Source of the DNA: Selenomonas sp. TAMA-11512
GTDB taxonomy: Bacteria; Bacillota; Negativicutes; Selenomonadales; Selenomonadaceae
DNA length: 64,000 nucleotides
Reading direction: 5' to 3'
Assembly (NCBI RefSeq): GCF_037076525.1
Contig: NZ_AP029018.1
Location: 1,116,001-1,180,000, forward strand
Made by a program: the position numbers and the translations under genes. The notes under the pieces were generated by a model. That model made no database searches. It saw nothing but the letters and a program-made list of their open reading frames with translations, and was not told the origin of the DNA. Positions within the stretch are counted from its first letter, which is position 1; the number at the start of each line of letters is the position of its first letter. Below are positions 8,747 through 19,091 of the stretch, in pieces.

Positions 8747-9443
8747 CATGGAAAAGCAATCTCCCGACGAGCGTAAGATTGCCTTCATCACGTGTGTCAA
8801 TGATGATAAGTGGTATGATGAGTGTCTGCTTTATTTGAAGCATGTCGAACTGCCGGCGGGGTTTACGGCGGACTATCTGAAAATCGAAGACGCATCCTCC
8901 ATGACGGCAGGCTATAACCGGGGCATGCGGCAGAGCAATGCGAAATATAAGGTATACCTGCATCAAGATACGCTTTTAGTCAACAAGCGTGTCATATATG
9001 AGCTGCTTGATATTTTTTCCGATTCGTCCATCGGTCTCGTCGGCATCATGGGCGCGCGGAGCCTTCCCGCAAGCGGCGTTTGGTGGGACGGGCTGCGCAC
9101 GTATGGGCGTGTCCTGCACGCCTGTGAGGCGGAAAGCATCGTCGATTCGAGACAGAGGGAGCCGGAGGGCCCCTATGTCGATGTCGAAGGAGTCGACGGT
9201 CTGTTTATGGCGACACAGTATGATGTTCCATGGCGAGAAGATCTCTTTAGGGGATGGCACTTTTACGATGTATCGCAGTGTCGTGAGTTTGCAAGACGCG
9301 GATATCGGAGCGTGATACCCAATCAGGAGAAGGGCTTTTGGTGCATTCACTGTCCCGTGGAAAAGCCGCTGGCAAAGGAATATAAGGATTATCAAAAGCT
9401 GTTTTTACAGGAATATGCGGGCGAGTTTCATCCGGAGGTCTGA
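8739..9443 (+). CDS. StrF-like glycosyltransferase (GT-A fold, Glyco_tranf_2_5 type)
   Basis: A protein of 234 residues resembling the StrF-type glycosyltransferase domain: IAFITCVNDDKWYDECLLYL at the N-terminus, SMTAGYNRGM, YLHQDTLLVN at the acidic metal/nucleotide site, and a conserved block around VDGLFMATQYDVPWREDLF and GWHFYDVSQC. The ATG at 8739 follows GGGAGGAGAAG and overlaps the previous gene by eight bases. It lacks a membrane segment and so is probably cytosolic. Neighbouring an OGT-like protein, it may extend or start a glycan on the same acceptor. Donor and acceptor cannot be told from the sequence. Confidence 0.75.
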   Translation: MGDMEKQSPDERKIAFITCVNDDKWYDECLLYLKHVELPAGFTADYLKIEDASSMTAGYNRGMRQSNAKYKVYLHQDTLLVNKRVIYELLDIFSDSSIGLVGIMGARSLPASGVWWDGLRTYGRVLHACEAESIVDSRQREPEGPYVDVEGVDGLFMATQYDVPWREDLFRGWHFYDVSQCREFARRGYRSVIPNQEKGFWCIHCPVEKPLAKEYKDYQKLFLQEYAGEFHPEV

Positions 9444-9461
9444 AAGGAGGGACGGGGAATT

Positions 9462-11471
9462 TTGGATGGTAAAGATAACTGGTTAATACTGGCTGATAAG
9501 TTTGCACGACAAGGCGATTTTCGCGGCATGCGAGCGGCAGCCAAAGAAGTCCTCAGCGAGGATGAAAACAATGTGGATGCTCTTGCCATCATGGCAGAAG
9601 TGGCTGTCTACATGCAGGATGAGGATGAGGCACGCAGCTGGCTGGCGCATGCGGAAGAGCGGGATGCGGAGAATCTGCGTGTTCAGCTTGTTCGGGCCGC
9701 TCTTTTTGCCATCCGTTTTTCCCTGCAGGAAGAAATCGAGACGCTGCTTGCTGTCATGCAGGCGACGGAGAGAACAACAACGCCCGAGGATAAGACGCAG
9801 CCTGCGCGATATATTCGCATGCGGGCATTGGGGTGGCTCGCCGATGCCTGGCTGCTCTCCGGAGAGCCGGAGCATGCGATGCAGACGCTTTTTGAGTTGA
9901 GCCGGTATGCGGACTCCGCGGAGGAGGCGGCAAGCTTCTACAGCAAGGGGCTCTTTTGCTCGAATTATCGGACGCGTCCGATGCAGCAATCGAAGGCACT
10001 GCATGAGGGATATGATACATTTTTTTCGGATGTCAAGAAAATCCATCCGTTGCGTGAGCAGGAGAAAATCATCCATGCGCAGGTGCCTCCCGCGCGCAAG
10101 GAGATGATGACTGCCGCTGACGCGATTGCGGCCGTTGATGCGGCAAAGAAGCGTGTGGCGGAAAGGCGATTTCTGGAAGAGCGAAAAGCGAATCCGCCTC
10201 GTCTTTGGTCATGGGAACAGCGAGCGCAGGAACGCCTGAAGGAAGCCGAACGCGTGCGGGAAGCGCTCTTTCATCAGAAAGAGCAGGAGCGACAAGCGGA
10301 AGAGCGAAAGAAAGGCTTTCTCGGCAGAGTTTTAAAATCAATGGAGACATCAAAAGAGGCGATATCGCGCCCCGCCGAAGGAAAACAGAGGACAAGACGA
10401 ATTCGCATCGGCTACATCTCACCGGATTTTCGCCTGCATGCGGCCGCGTATTTTTTTACACCTCTCTTACGAGACTTTGACGGAACACACTTTGAGGTTA
10501 TCTGCTATGCTATCGGTCGCCGTGATCGCGTCACACAGTTTTTTAAGCGTCATCGCGTCGCTTGGCGGGATGTCAGTCGTTTAAGCGCAAGAGATGCGGC
10601 GCGTCAGATTGCAAAGGACAAGTTGGATATTCTCGTCGATCTGTCCGGACACACGCAGGATACGGCGCTTCCGATCTTGGCGCATCGTCCTGCGCCTGTG
10701 CAGATTTCAGCGATCGGCTATATGAATACGACGGGGATGAAGGAAGTCGACTACTTCTTGTCGGATCTGTACTGTGCGCCTTACGATATGGGAACGACAG
10801 GCTTTACAGAGAAAGTACTGCGCCTGCCGCACACCCATATTTGCTATGCGCCCGATATTCGTGAGATGCCGGAGCCTGCAGCAGAGCCGCCCTGTGTGAA
10901 GAATGGATACATCACGTTTGGCAGTTTTAATAACTTCTCCAAGGTTTCGGAGGAGGTTCTGCAGCTATGGCGGAGCATCCTGGACCGCTTACCGACAGCA
11001 AAACTCCTAATCAAGAGCAAGATTACGAGCATTCCATCAGGACGTGAGATCGTGATTGCCAAGTGCAGGGCGTTCGGCATTGATGAAGAGCGGCTTGTTC
11101 TGGAGCCGTACAGTGAGGATTATCTGGAGTGTTATGCGCATGTGGATATAGCGATCGATACCTTCCCATATACGGGGGGCCTGACAACGTGCGAGGCACT
11201 CTATATGGGCGTGCCTGTCATCACACGGGCGGGAACGACGCACGGTGCGCGTTTTTCGGCGGGCATACTGCAAAATGCGGGGCTTGTCCAGCTCATCGCC
11301 AAGGGAGATCTCGACTATCTGCGAAAAGCCGTTGAACTTGCAGGGAACATGGAGACCATCCGCAAGCTCCGCAAAACGCTGCGCGCGCGCGTGCAGAGCT
11401 CTCGGCTCATGGATGGCGAAGCTTACATGAGGGAGCTTGAAAGCCTATACGATCAGATAGCAGAGGAATGA
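9462..11471 (+). CDS. TPR protein with SPINDLY/O-GlcNAc-transferase-like catalytic domain (GT41 type)
   Basis: A 669-residue cytoplasmic enzyme. Residues 1-200 are helical repeats of TPR type (ALAIMAEVAVYMQDEDEARSWL). Residues 215-300 form a highly charged Glu/Arg/Lys coiled-coil-like insert. From about 308 on lies a GT41 catalytic region: RIRIGYISPDFRLHAAAYFF, ILVDLSGHTQDTAL, APVQISAIGYMNTTGM, DTFPYTGGLTTCEALYMGVP and GTTHGARFSAGIL match the OGT/SPY blocks. Enzymes of this family O-glycosylate Ser/Thr of proteins; bacterial members often modify flagellin, autotransporters or S-layer proteins. The start is TTG at 9462 behind GAAAGGAGGG. The gene ends the amidase-to-OGT run before a 21-bp terminator stem. 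Confidence 0.88.
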   Translation: MDGKDNWLILADKFARQGDFRGMRAAAKEVLSEDENNVDALAIMAEVAVYMQDEDEARSWLAHAEERDAENLRVQLVRAALFAIRFSLQEEIETLLAVMQATERTTTPEDKTQPARYIRMRALGWLADAWLLSGEPEHAMQTLFELSRYADSAEEAASFYSKGLFCSNYRTRPMQQSKALHEGYDTFFSDVKKIHPLREQEKIIHAQVPPARKEMMTAADAIAAVDAAKKRVAERRFLEERKANPPRLWSWEQRAQERLKEAERVREALFHQKEQERQAEERKKGFLGRVLKSMETSKEAISRPAEGKQRTRRIRIGYISPDFRLHAAAYFFTPLLRDFDGTHFEVICYAIGRRDRVTQFFKRHRVAWRDVSRLSARDAARQIAKDKLDILVDLSGHTQDTALPILAHRPAPVQISAIGYMNTTGMKEVDYFLSDLYCAPYDMGTTGFTEKVLRLPHTHICYAPDIREMPEPAAEPPCVKNGYITFGSFNNFSKVSEEVLQLWRSILDRLPTAKLLIKSKITSIPSGREIVIAKCRAFGIDEERLVLEPYSEDYLECYAHVDIAIDTFPYTGGLTTCEALYMGVPVITRAGTTHGARFSAGILQNAGLVQLIAKGDLDYLRKAVELAGNMETIRKLRKTLRARVQSSRLMDGEAYMRELESLYDQIAEE

Positions 11472-11519
11472 TATATAAAATACAGCCGGCACGACAAGGT
11501 GCCGGCTGTATTTTATATA
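11472..11519. terminator. Strong intrinsic terminator with 21-bp perfect stem
   Basis: Positions 11472-11492 are the exact reverse complement of 11499-11519, with the six-base loop GACAAG. The core GCCGGCAC/GTGCCGGC is flanked by A-rich and T-rich arms. It closes the glycosylation operon and insulates the groESL promoter that follows. Confidence 0.92.
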
Positions 11520-11546
11520 AAAAGTCAAAAAATCAAAGAAAGGGTA

Positions 11547-11578
11547 TTGACTTTTTGCTTTATTGGATTTATTATAAT
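11547..11578 (+). promoter_or_regulatory. groESL promoter
   Basis: TTGACT (11547-11552) and TATAAT (11573-11578) precede the CIRCE element. The 20-bp gap is longer than ideal, so the -35 contact may be weak or shifted. The expected start point near 11585 would lie directly at CIRCE, as needed for HrcA repression. Confidence 0.65.
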
Positions 11579-11586
11579 ACATGTGA

Positions 11587-11613
11587 TTAGCACTCGAGTG
11601 TTTAGAGTGCTAA
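11587..11613. promoter_or_regulatory. CIRCE operator (HrcA binding site)
   Basis: TTAGCACTC (11587-11595), nine spacer bases, then GAGTGCTAA (11605-11613): an exact match to the CIRCE consensus. HrcA binds this dyad and represses groESL until heat shock. The hrcA gene is not in the window. Confidence 0.97.
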
Positions 11614-11641
11614 ACAAGATAACAGTTAGGAGGAAAACATC

Positions 11642-11923
11642 ATGATCAAGCCATTGGGTGATCGAGTTGTCATTAAAGTTTCCGAGGGGGATGTCAAGAC
11701 CGCCAGCGGTATCGTGCTTCCCGATACAGCGAAGGAGAAGCCGCAGAAGGGCGAGATTGTCGCAGTAGGTACGGGTAAACTCCTCGATAACGGCCAGCGT
11801 GCACAGATGGAAGTCAAGGCAGGCGATCAGGTCGTCTTCTCGAAGTATTCCGGTACGGAAATCAAGGTAGATGAGGTCGAGTATCTCATCGTCCGTGAGA
11901 GTGATATTCTCGCTATTCTCTAA
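11642..11923 (+). CDS. groES: Co-chaperonin GroES
   Basis: A 93-residue co-chaperonin of normal length. It begins [11 protein letters not shown], has the mobile loop around [16 protein letters not shown] that contacts GroEL, and ends DILAIL. It caps the GroEL ring during ATP-driven folding in the cytoplasm. The start is the ATG after TTAGGAGGAAAACATC. It is cotranscribed with groEL from the CIRCE-controlled promoter. Confidence 0.98.
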   Translation: MIKPLGDRVVIKVSEGDVKTASGIVLPDTAKEKPQKGEIVAVGTGKLLDNGQRAQMEVKAGDQVVFSKYSGTEIKVDEVEYLIVRESDILAIL

Positions 11924-13576
<1,653 letters not shown>

Positions 13577-13605
13577 GATACTTGCATCAAATTACATAAG
13601 CACAC

Positions 13606-13645
13606 AAAAGCACCTCTCGTGTTTTCGGACATGAGAGGTGCTTTT
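13606..13645. terminator. Bidirectional terminator between groEL and nadE
   Basis: A 17-bp stem with one G-U pair: 13606-13622 (AAAAGCACCTCTCGTGT) against 13629-13645, with loop TTTCGG and flanking A and T tracts on both sides. It suits termination of groESL on the plus strand and of nadE on the minus strand. Confidence 0.9.
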
Positions 13646-13751
13646 ATGATGCTCCGTTTTTTATCATGAAGCCGCGAAAGGAAAGCCGAACGGCGCGGGA
13701 GGAACATCTGCTTCCCTTGATCGCACTCATTTATGTGCATGGAATTATGCG

Positions 13752-15647
13752 TCAGGTTTCGCTTTTGAGAAGCTGTTTTTTCAGCGATCTGTAACCGACG
13801 GTGTAGTAGGTGCCGTTCTGTGATTCTCTGTGGTCAAAGCCATAGGCGCGGCGGCTGACAGCAAGAATGGGAGGGGATTGAATGCGCTTGGCAATCGCCA
13901 TTCCCGTGAAGAGATTCCACCAGCGTTCGAGGTCGGCGATAAAGTCGGCGGGCGTTTTGAAAAGCTCCTTGACAATGCCCGGCCTGCAGCCTAACTGCTC
14001 TTCGAGGGTGCCGTTGACGTACCACTCGAGGATGTCCTGCGGTGCTGCCTTTTCCCATCGTTCGACAAAGGAGCGAAAGAGAAAGTCGTGGTACGGGTAG
14101 CAGAGAGGGTCTCCCTTGCCTTCATCGACGTTCTGCGCGTCGGACAGCTCGGCAGAGGGGACGATGTCGATGGTCGCCTGTGGAATAACTTCCCGCCGAT
14201 AGACGTGCTCGTTGAGGTAGCGGGCCAGATCGTAGATCTGGAATTTCCAAAGATCGGCGAGAGCGGCGAGAAAACCGGACTGATCTCCGTAGAGTGTGGA
14301 GTAGCCGACCGTGGTTTCCGCTTTGTTGGCATTGCAGGTGAAGCCTCCGCCAAAAGCTGCGGCGACGCCTGCAAGAATGCGGGAGCTGCGGTCGCGAGCC
14401 TGTATGTTTTCCATTGTGAAGGAGGAGACTTGCAGATGGCTATCGCTGCCGTCGGCAAAGAAGGTGATCGGCGTCGTTTCAAGTTGTTTTTTTGTATGCT
14501 CGACAGATTCCTGTATGGGGAGAACAGCGTAACGGCAGCCGATGTTCGCGGCAAGGCCGGCGGCAAGTCCTTTTGTCGTCTCCGAGTTAAAGACACCGGG
14601 CATATTGACGAGGAGGACATTTTCTCTGCCGAGGACGTTGGCATAAAGCGCTGCCGCGACAGCGGAATCAATGCCGCCGGAAACGCCGATGACGACCTTT
14701 TTCATGTTGATGCGGGAGAGGAAGGTCTTGACGCCGTAGGCGATGGATTTGTAAATGTGGGCAATGTCGGATTCCTCTTTGTCCCGGATAGGCGCCGCAT
14801 CGGCAATGGCTTCAAGGCGGAGGAAGGCGATATTTTCCTCGTAGGCGTCTATCTCAAGGATGCGCTGCCCCTTTGCATTGTAGACGGTGGACGCTCCGTC
14901 GAAAGTGAAGACGGTCTTGCCGTTGTTTTGCAGGCCGACGTTGTTGACATAGATGAGCGGGGCATCGGCGTCTCTCGCTTCCCTGCCGAAGAGGCGGTGG
15001 CGTTTCTCGTTCTTGCCAAGGGTGTAAGGGGAGGCGGAGATGTTGACATAGAAGTCAACATTGCCCTTTGCTTTCAGGATCTCCATGGGTTCTAAGCTGT
15101 AGTTTTCACTCCATCCGTCTTCACAAAGGAGGCAGCCGATGGTATAGCGGCGATCACCGAGCTTTAAGGAGATGGGTGAGAGAAGGGAGGAGACCTGTGT
15201 GCCGAGCTCTCCGGCAAGCTTTTGAAGACTGTAGAAGTGGCGTGTATCATCGAACTCGCGGTAGTTGGGGAGAAGTGTCTTAATCTGGAAGGGGTAGGGC
15301 ATGCCGCCGGGGGAGACAAGTCGCTTATTCTGTGCCGCGAAGAAGGCGTTGTACTTTCGCGGGCGTCCGTCGTTGTTCTTTTTTGCCCAGTCAACGGCAA
15401 GAGAGCCGAAGAGGACGGCAATGCCGTCCGCCGCCCGTATGACGGCTTCGTTCGCAGCCTCTATATCGCGCAGAAAGGAGCGCTCTTCCCACGTATCGCC
15501 GAGAAGATATCCGGGGACAGCCATCTCGGGAAAGATGATGAGGTCAGCGCCCTTGTCCTTGGCACGTTGAATGAACTGCAGCATGGTTTCCGTGTTGTCG
15601 CCGGGGCGTCCCGGAATGACATTCATTTGAGCAATGGCGATTTGCAT
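13752..15647 (-). CDS. nadE: Glutamine-dependent NAD+ synthetase
   Basis: A 631-residue two-domain enzyme converting nicotinic acid adenine dinucleotide to NAD+ with glutamine as the ammonia source. The N-terminal nitrilase-like glutaminase (about 1-270) carries the Glu in IIFPEMAVPGY, the Lys region before LLPNYREFDD, and the nucleophile Cys in GCLLCEDGW. The C-terminal synthetase has the PP-loop VIGVSGGIDSAVAAAL and the ending AYGFDHRESQNG. It stands alone on the minus strand, divergent from ybaK and convergent with groEL. A 335-codon frame running antisense inside it is a coding shadow. Confidence 0.95.
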   Translation of the reverse strand: MQIAIAQMNVIPGRPGDNTETMLQFIQRAKDKGADLIIFPEMAVPGYLLGDTWEERSFLRDIEAANEAVIRAADGIAVLFGSLAVDWAKKNNDGRPRKYNAFFAAQNKRLVSPGGMPYPFQIKTLLPNYREFDDTRHFYSLQKLAGELGTQVSSLLSPISLKLGDRRYTIGCLLCEDGWSENYSLEPMEILKAKGNVDFYVNISASPYTLGKNEKRHRLFGREARDADAPLIYVNNVGLQNNGKTVFTFDGASTVYNAKGQRILEIDAYEENIAFLRLEAIADAAPIRDKEESDIAHIYKSIAYGVKTFLSRINMKKVVIGVSGGIDSAVAAALYANVLGRENVLLVNMPGVFNSETTKGLAAGLAANIGCRYAVLPIQESVEHTKKQLETTPITFFADGSDSHLQVSSFTMENIQARDRSSRILAGVAAAFGGGFTCNANKAETTVGYSTLYGDQSGFLAALADLWKFQIYDLARYLNEHVYRREVIPQATIDIVPSAELSDAQNVDEGKGDPLCYPYHDFLFRSFVERWEKAAPQDILEWYVNGTLEEQLGCRPGIVKELFKTPADFIADLERWWNLFTGMAIAKRIQSPPILAVSRRAYGFDHRESQNGTYYTVGYRSLKKQLLKSET

Positions 15648-15737
15648 GAAAAATACCTCGTTTATATGCAGAAAAGTCAGTTTGCGCCAAAAGCAGCGGA
15701 GAAGGAAATAAGCATAGGCGAATTTAAAAAGCTGTGT

Positions 15738-15743
15738 TATAAT
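15738..15743 (+). promoter_or_regulatory. Possible -10 box for ybaK
   Basis: TATAAT lies 30 bases before the ybaK start, in the divergent nadE-ybaK gap, within an AT-rich stretch. No clear -35 box is found 16-18 bases upstream, so confidence is low. Confidence 0.4.
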
Positions 15744-15772
15744 AATATGGATTGACTTGAGGGGGCAACGCG

Positions 15773-16252
15773 ATGAAGGGAGTCAAAAAAACAAATGCCG
15801 CTCGTATACTCGACGGGCTCGGCATTTCGTATACGCTGGAAAATTATCCTGTTGACCCGGATGACCTGTCTGCTGTGCACGTCGCAGAACAGATCGGAAA
15901 ACCGGCGCAGCAGATTTTCAAGACGCTTGTCTGCCGCGGGGACAAAACGGGTATCCTGATGGCGTGCATTCCCGGTGACGGAGAGCTGGATCTCAAAGCG
16001 GCGGCGAGCCTTTCAGGAAATAAGCGAGTGGAGCTCGTGCACCTCAAAGAAGTACAGGCGCTCACAGGCTATATTCGAGGCGGATGCTCTCCGCTGGGCG
16101 CAAAGAAGGACTATCCTGTGTTCATTGACGAATCCGCAAGGCGATGGGATGAAATTGCCATCAGCGCCGGCGTGCGAGGAGAGCAGATATTTTTGACGCC
16201 GACGGATTTGGAGACCGCGACGAAGGGGATTTTCGGGAAAATCACACGTTGA
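15773..16252 (+). CDS. ybaK: Cys-tRNA(Pro)/Cys-tRNA(Cys) deacylase, YbaK/EbsC family
   Basis: A 159-residue trans-editing enzyme that hydrolyses cysteine misattached to tRNA(Pro). Family features are ARILDGLGISYTLENYPVD, QIFKTLVCRGDKTGILMACIPGDGELDLKAAA with the key lysine in FKTLV, GYIRGGCSPLGAKKDYPVFID, and EIAISAGVRGEQIFL near the end. The length is normal. The ATG follows TTGAGGGGGCAAC. It stands between nadE (divergent) and thrC, with 65 bases before thrC, and may share its transcript. Confidence 0.93.
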   Translation: MKGVKKTNAARILDGLGISYTLENYPVDPDDLSAVHVAEQIGKPAQQIFKTLVCRGDKTGILMACIPGDGELDLKAAASLSGNKRVELVHLKEVQALTGYIRGGCSPLGAKKDYPVFIDESARRWDEIAISAGVRGEQIFLTPTDLETATKGIFGKITR

Positions 16253-16317
16253 TATTTTAGCACAGATGAGAGAGAATTTCCATAAGGGAAAGAAATAAGA
16301 ACACAGGAGGAATATTC

Positions 16318-17799
16318 GTGAAATATCAGAGCACACGGGGAAATGCAGCGGGAATCGAATCGGCGGAAGCGATTTTGGAAGGCCTGGCGGGAGATGGCGG
16401 ACTTTTCGTCCCGGAGGAGCTGCCGCAGACAGATCGAAGCTTTATCGAGTCGCTTGCCGCGCTGCCGTACGCGGAGCGCGCGGCAAAGATCATCGGTCTC
16501 TTTTTGACGGACTACACGACGGAAGAGCTTCTTGCCTGCACAAAGGCCGCTTACGGCGGAAAGAAGTTTGACAATGCTCGTATTGCGCCTGTTCGAAGCA
16601 TTTCGGATGATTCCTTTCTCGAGCTCTGGCACGGTCCGACGAGTGCGTTTAAGGATATGGCATTGCAGCTTCTGCCGCAGCTTATGCAGACGGCGCTCAA
16701 GAAGACGGGCAAGAAGGAAGACATCCTTATTCTTGTTGCGACCTCGGGAGATACCGGAAAGGCGGCGCTCGAAGGATTTGCGGATGTGGAGCAGATTAAG
16801 ATTCTGACGTTTTATCCGGAGGGCGGCGTCTCGGACATTCAGCGCCTGCAGATGGTCACACAGCAGGGAAAAAATGTCGAGGTCATCGCTGTCAAAGGCA
16901 ATTTTGACGACGCACAGAACGGCGTGAAGAAGATTTTCAACGACGCCGCCTTTGCCGGGGAGCTGAAAGCGGAGGGTGTTGAATTGTCGTCGGCAAACTC
17001 CATCAACTGGGGCAGACTTGTGCCGCAGATTGTCTACTACTTCACGAGCTATATCGATCTCGTGGCAGAGGGGCGCATCACAGCCGATGAGGTGCTTGAC
17101 TACACGGTGCCGACAGGAAACTTCGGAGATATTCTTGCGGGCTACTATGCGAAGCGCATGGGCCTGCCTGTCGGTCGTCTCGTTTGCGCTGCGAATGACA
17201 ATAATGTGCTGGCGGACTTCCTCACGACGGGTATCTACGATCGAAACCGCGACTTCCACAAGACGATTTCACCCTCCATGGACATCCTGATTTCAAGCAA
17301 TCTGGAGCGCCTCTTATACCATGTCGCGGGCAGTGAAAAGACGACGGCGTGGATGGCGGAGCTTGCGGCGACGGGCCGCTATCAGGCGGATGCGGAGACG
17401 ATGTCGACGATACGTGAGACGTTCCGTGCGGGGTGGGCGGATCAGAGTGCGACGCGCGCGGCCATTCAATCGGTCTACGAAAAAGACAATTATGTGCTCG
17501 ATCCGCATACAGCGGTCGCTTACCGTGTCGCGCAGGATTACATCAAGGCGGAGCGGAGCCGGACAAAAATGGTCATTGTCTCTACGGCAAGCCCCTATAA
17601 GTTCAACGATACCGTGCTTGCGGCTCTGGACAAAGATGTGCCGAAGGATCCGATGGAAGCGCTCACGGCGCTTTCGAATATTGCCGATGCCCCGATTCCG
17701 GCAGGCTTGGCATCCCTTAAAAACGCGGAAGAACTTCATCGTACCGTTGTGGAGAAATCGGAAATGCAGCGAGCCGTTGCCGCCTTTGCAAGGAAATAA
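16318..17799 (+). CDS. thrC: Threonine synthase
   Basis: A 493-residue PLP enzyme making threonine from O-phosphohomoserine. Its length and N-terminus (YQSTRGNAAGIESAEAILEGLAGDGGLFVPEELP) fit the fungal/E. coli-type ThrC. The PLP lysine lies in GPTSAFKDMALQ; the phosphate-binding segment is VATSGDTGKAALEG, and NSINWGRLVPQIVYYF is characteristic. The GTG start at 16318 follows ACAGGAGGAATATTC. hom and thrB, which provide the substrate, lie 37 kb away in this window, so the pathway is split. Its stop codon overlaps the next ATG by one base. Confidence 0.95.
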   Translation: MKYQSTRGNAAGIESAEAILEGLAGDGGLFVPEELPQTDRSFIESLAALPYAERAAKIIGLFLTDYTTEELLACTKAAYGGKKFDNARIAPVRSISDDSFLELWHGPTSAFKDMALQLLPQLMQTALKKTGKKEDILILVATSGDTGKAALEGFADVEQIKILTFYPEGGVSDIQRLQMVTQQGKNVEVIAVKGNFDDAQNGVKKIFNDAAFAGELKAEGVELSSANSINWGRLVPQIVYYFTSYIDLVAEGRITADEVLDYTVPTGNFGDILAGYYAKRMGLPVGRLVCAANDNNVLADFLTTGIYDRNRDFHKTISPSMDILISSNLERLLYHVAGSEKTTAWMAELAATGRYQADAETMSTIRETFRAGWADQSATRAAIQSVYEKDNYVLDPHTAVAYRVAQDYIKAERSRTKMVIVSTASPYKFNDTVLAALDKDVPKDPMEALTALSNIADAPIPAGLASLKNAEELHRTVVEKSEMQRAVAAFARK

Positions 17800-19070
17800 T
17801 GGAAAAGAAAGTGGAGGTCTGCCAGCCATCCTATGTAGAGCATTTTGTCTGCGATGGAGCACGGTGTCAGGCTCGCTGCTGCCGCGGGTGGCAGATCGCG
17901 GTCAACGACGCCGCTTACGCGCTCTATGAGGAAATCGACGGAGACCTCAGGCAGGACGTCCTGGCCTCCATCCGCTCTTTTCCGCCCAATGCGGCATTTC
18001 CAAAGGGCGGTCGGGAAATTATCCTCCGGGAAGACGGCTCGTGTCCGATGATCTGCACGAAGGATCAGCTGTGCCGGATACAGCGCACGTATGGGGAGAC
18101 GTACTTATCGATTGCCTGTCAGGTATTTCCCCGTATGGCGCACAGCCTGGAGCGGATCCAGTTTCGCACGATGTCTCTCGCCTGTCCGGTGGCGGCTGAT
18201 GCGGCAATGACGGTGGAGGGGATGAAATGGTCCCGGACCGCGTATCTCGATGAAGAGGAGCGCATCTGGCAGGCGCTTTTTCAAGCGGAGGGCTGGGGAA
18301 CGCCCTACCGGCGGCAGGAAAGCGACAGTGACCGTCGCCGAATGACGGTTGTGCTTTCCATGGCGGCGGTCAGTACGTCCGAGGCGCTGTCACTTGTGGA
18401 GCGGCTGTGTCTGTTGGCGTATCTTGCGGATGATATCGATGAGCAAGAGCTGAACGATGCGGACGATGACGCAATAGACACATGCGTTCTTCCCTATTTC
18501 GATATGGGGGAGACGCAGGCGAAGATACGCAGTGTCCTGTCGGATTTGCCGTTTGATCCGGTCGGATATGCCGCCCTGTGGAGAAACGTATTCCTGCGCC
18601 TGCAGGAGACGGAAGATGCGCTGGAAATCATACGGCCGATACTGGATAGGGTAAATCAGGTGTATCGTCCGGATTTGGATGCGAAAGATGTTGATTTGGA
18701 ACAGCTCGCTGTTCGCATACTCGAGGTTCGCGCTGTCTATGAAGAGGAAATGAACCGTCGGTATGGGGAGCTCATGAAGTGCTATCAGCTGCATGAGTTC
18801 CAGCACTTGGGGTTTCCGTATCAATTTGACGGAACGAAGCTGGAGAATGTGTTTTTGCACATCCTGCTGATTGCCTTCTTTGAGGTTTGCTTCTACGGAT
18901 TGACGGCTTACTGTGGTCATGTGCCGGAGAGGCATGAGGTCATTGAATTCATAGCCTTGATCAGTCGGGCAGTAGATCACAGCATACCGTTTCGGAAAGC
19001 GATGGAAGAAATTGTAAAACACGAGGGGAAGCGCCCTGAGGTTTTTTTGAGAAAACTGCTGGTGCATTAA
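17799..19070 (+). CDS. fliB: FliB-family flagellin lysine-N-methylase
   Basis: A 423-residue protein of the FliB family, which methylates lysine side chains of flagellin. Two cysteine clusters are visible: C18, C23, C27, C28 (CDGARCQARCCRGW) and C82, C86, C92, C107 (CPMICTKDQLC ... ACQVFPRM). FliB is reported to bind a [4Fe-4S] cluster and to use S-adenosylmethionine, and these are the expected ligands. The rest is helical. The ATG overlaps the thrC stop by one base (TAATGG), an unusual partner for a flagellin modifier. No flagellin or flagellar structural gene is in the window, so the substrate is inferred from the family only. Confidence 0.85.
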   Translation: MEKKVEVCQPSYVEHFVCDGARCQARCCRGWQIAVNDAAYALYEEIDGDLRQDVLASIRSFPPNAAFPKGGREIILREDGSCPMICTKDQLCRIQRTYGETYLSIACQVFPRMAHSLERIQFRTMSLACPVAADAAMTVEGMKWSRTAYLDEEERIWQALFQAEGWGTPYRRQESDSDRRRMTVVLSMAAVSTSEALSLVERLCLLAYLADDIDEQELNDADDDAIDTCVLPYFDMGETQAKIRSVLSDLPFDPVGYAALWRNVFLRLQETEDALEIIRPILDRVNQVYRPDLDAKDVDLEQLAVRILEVRAVYEEEMNRRYGELMKCYQLHEFQHLGFPYQFDGTKLENVFLHILLIAFFEVCFYGLTAYCGHVPERHEVIEFIALISRAVDHSIPFRKAMEEIVKHEGKRPEVFLRKLLVH

Positions 19071-19091
19071 GAAAACAGAGGAGGGGAACGG

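Noticed and set aside
14088-15095. A 335-codon plus-strand frame inside nadE
   Set aside because: It lies entirely opposite a well-conserved NAD synthetase and its product shows no recognisable domain.
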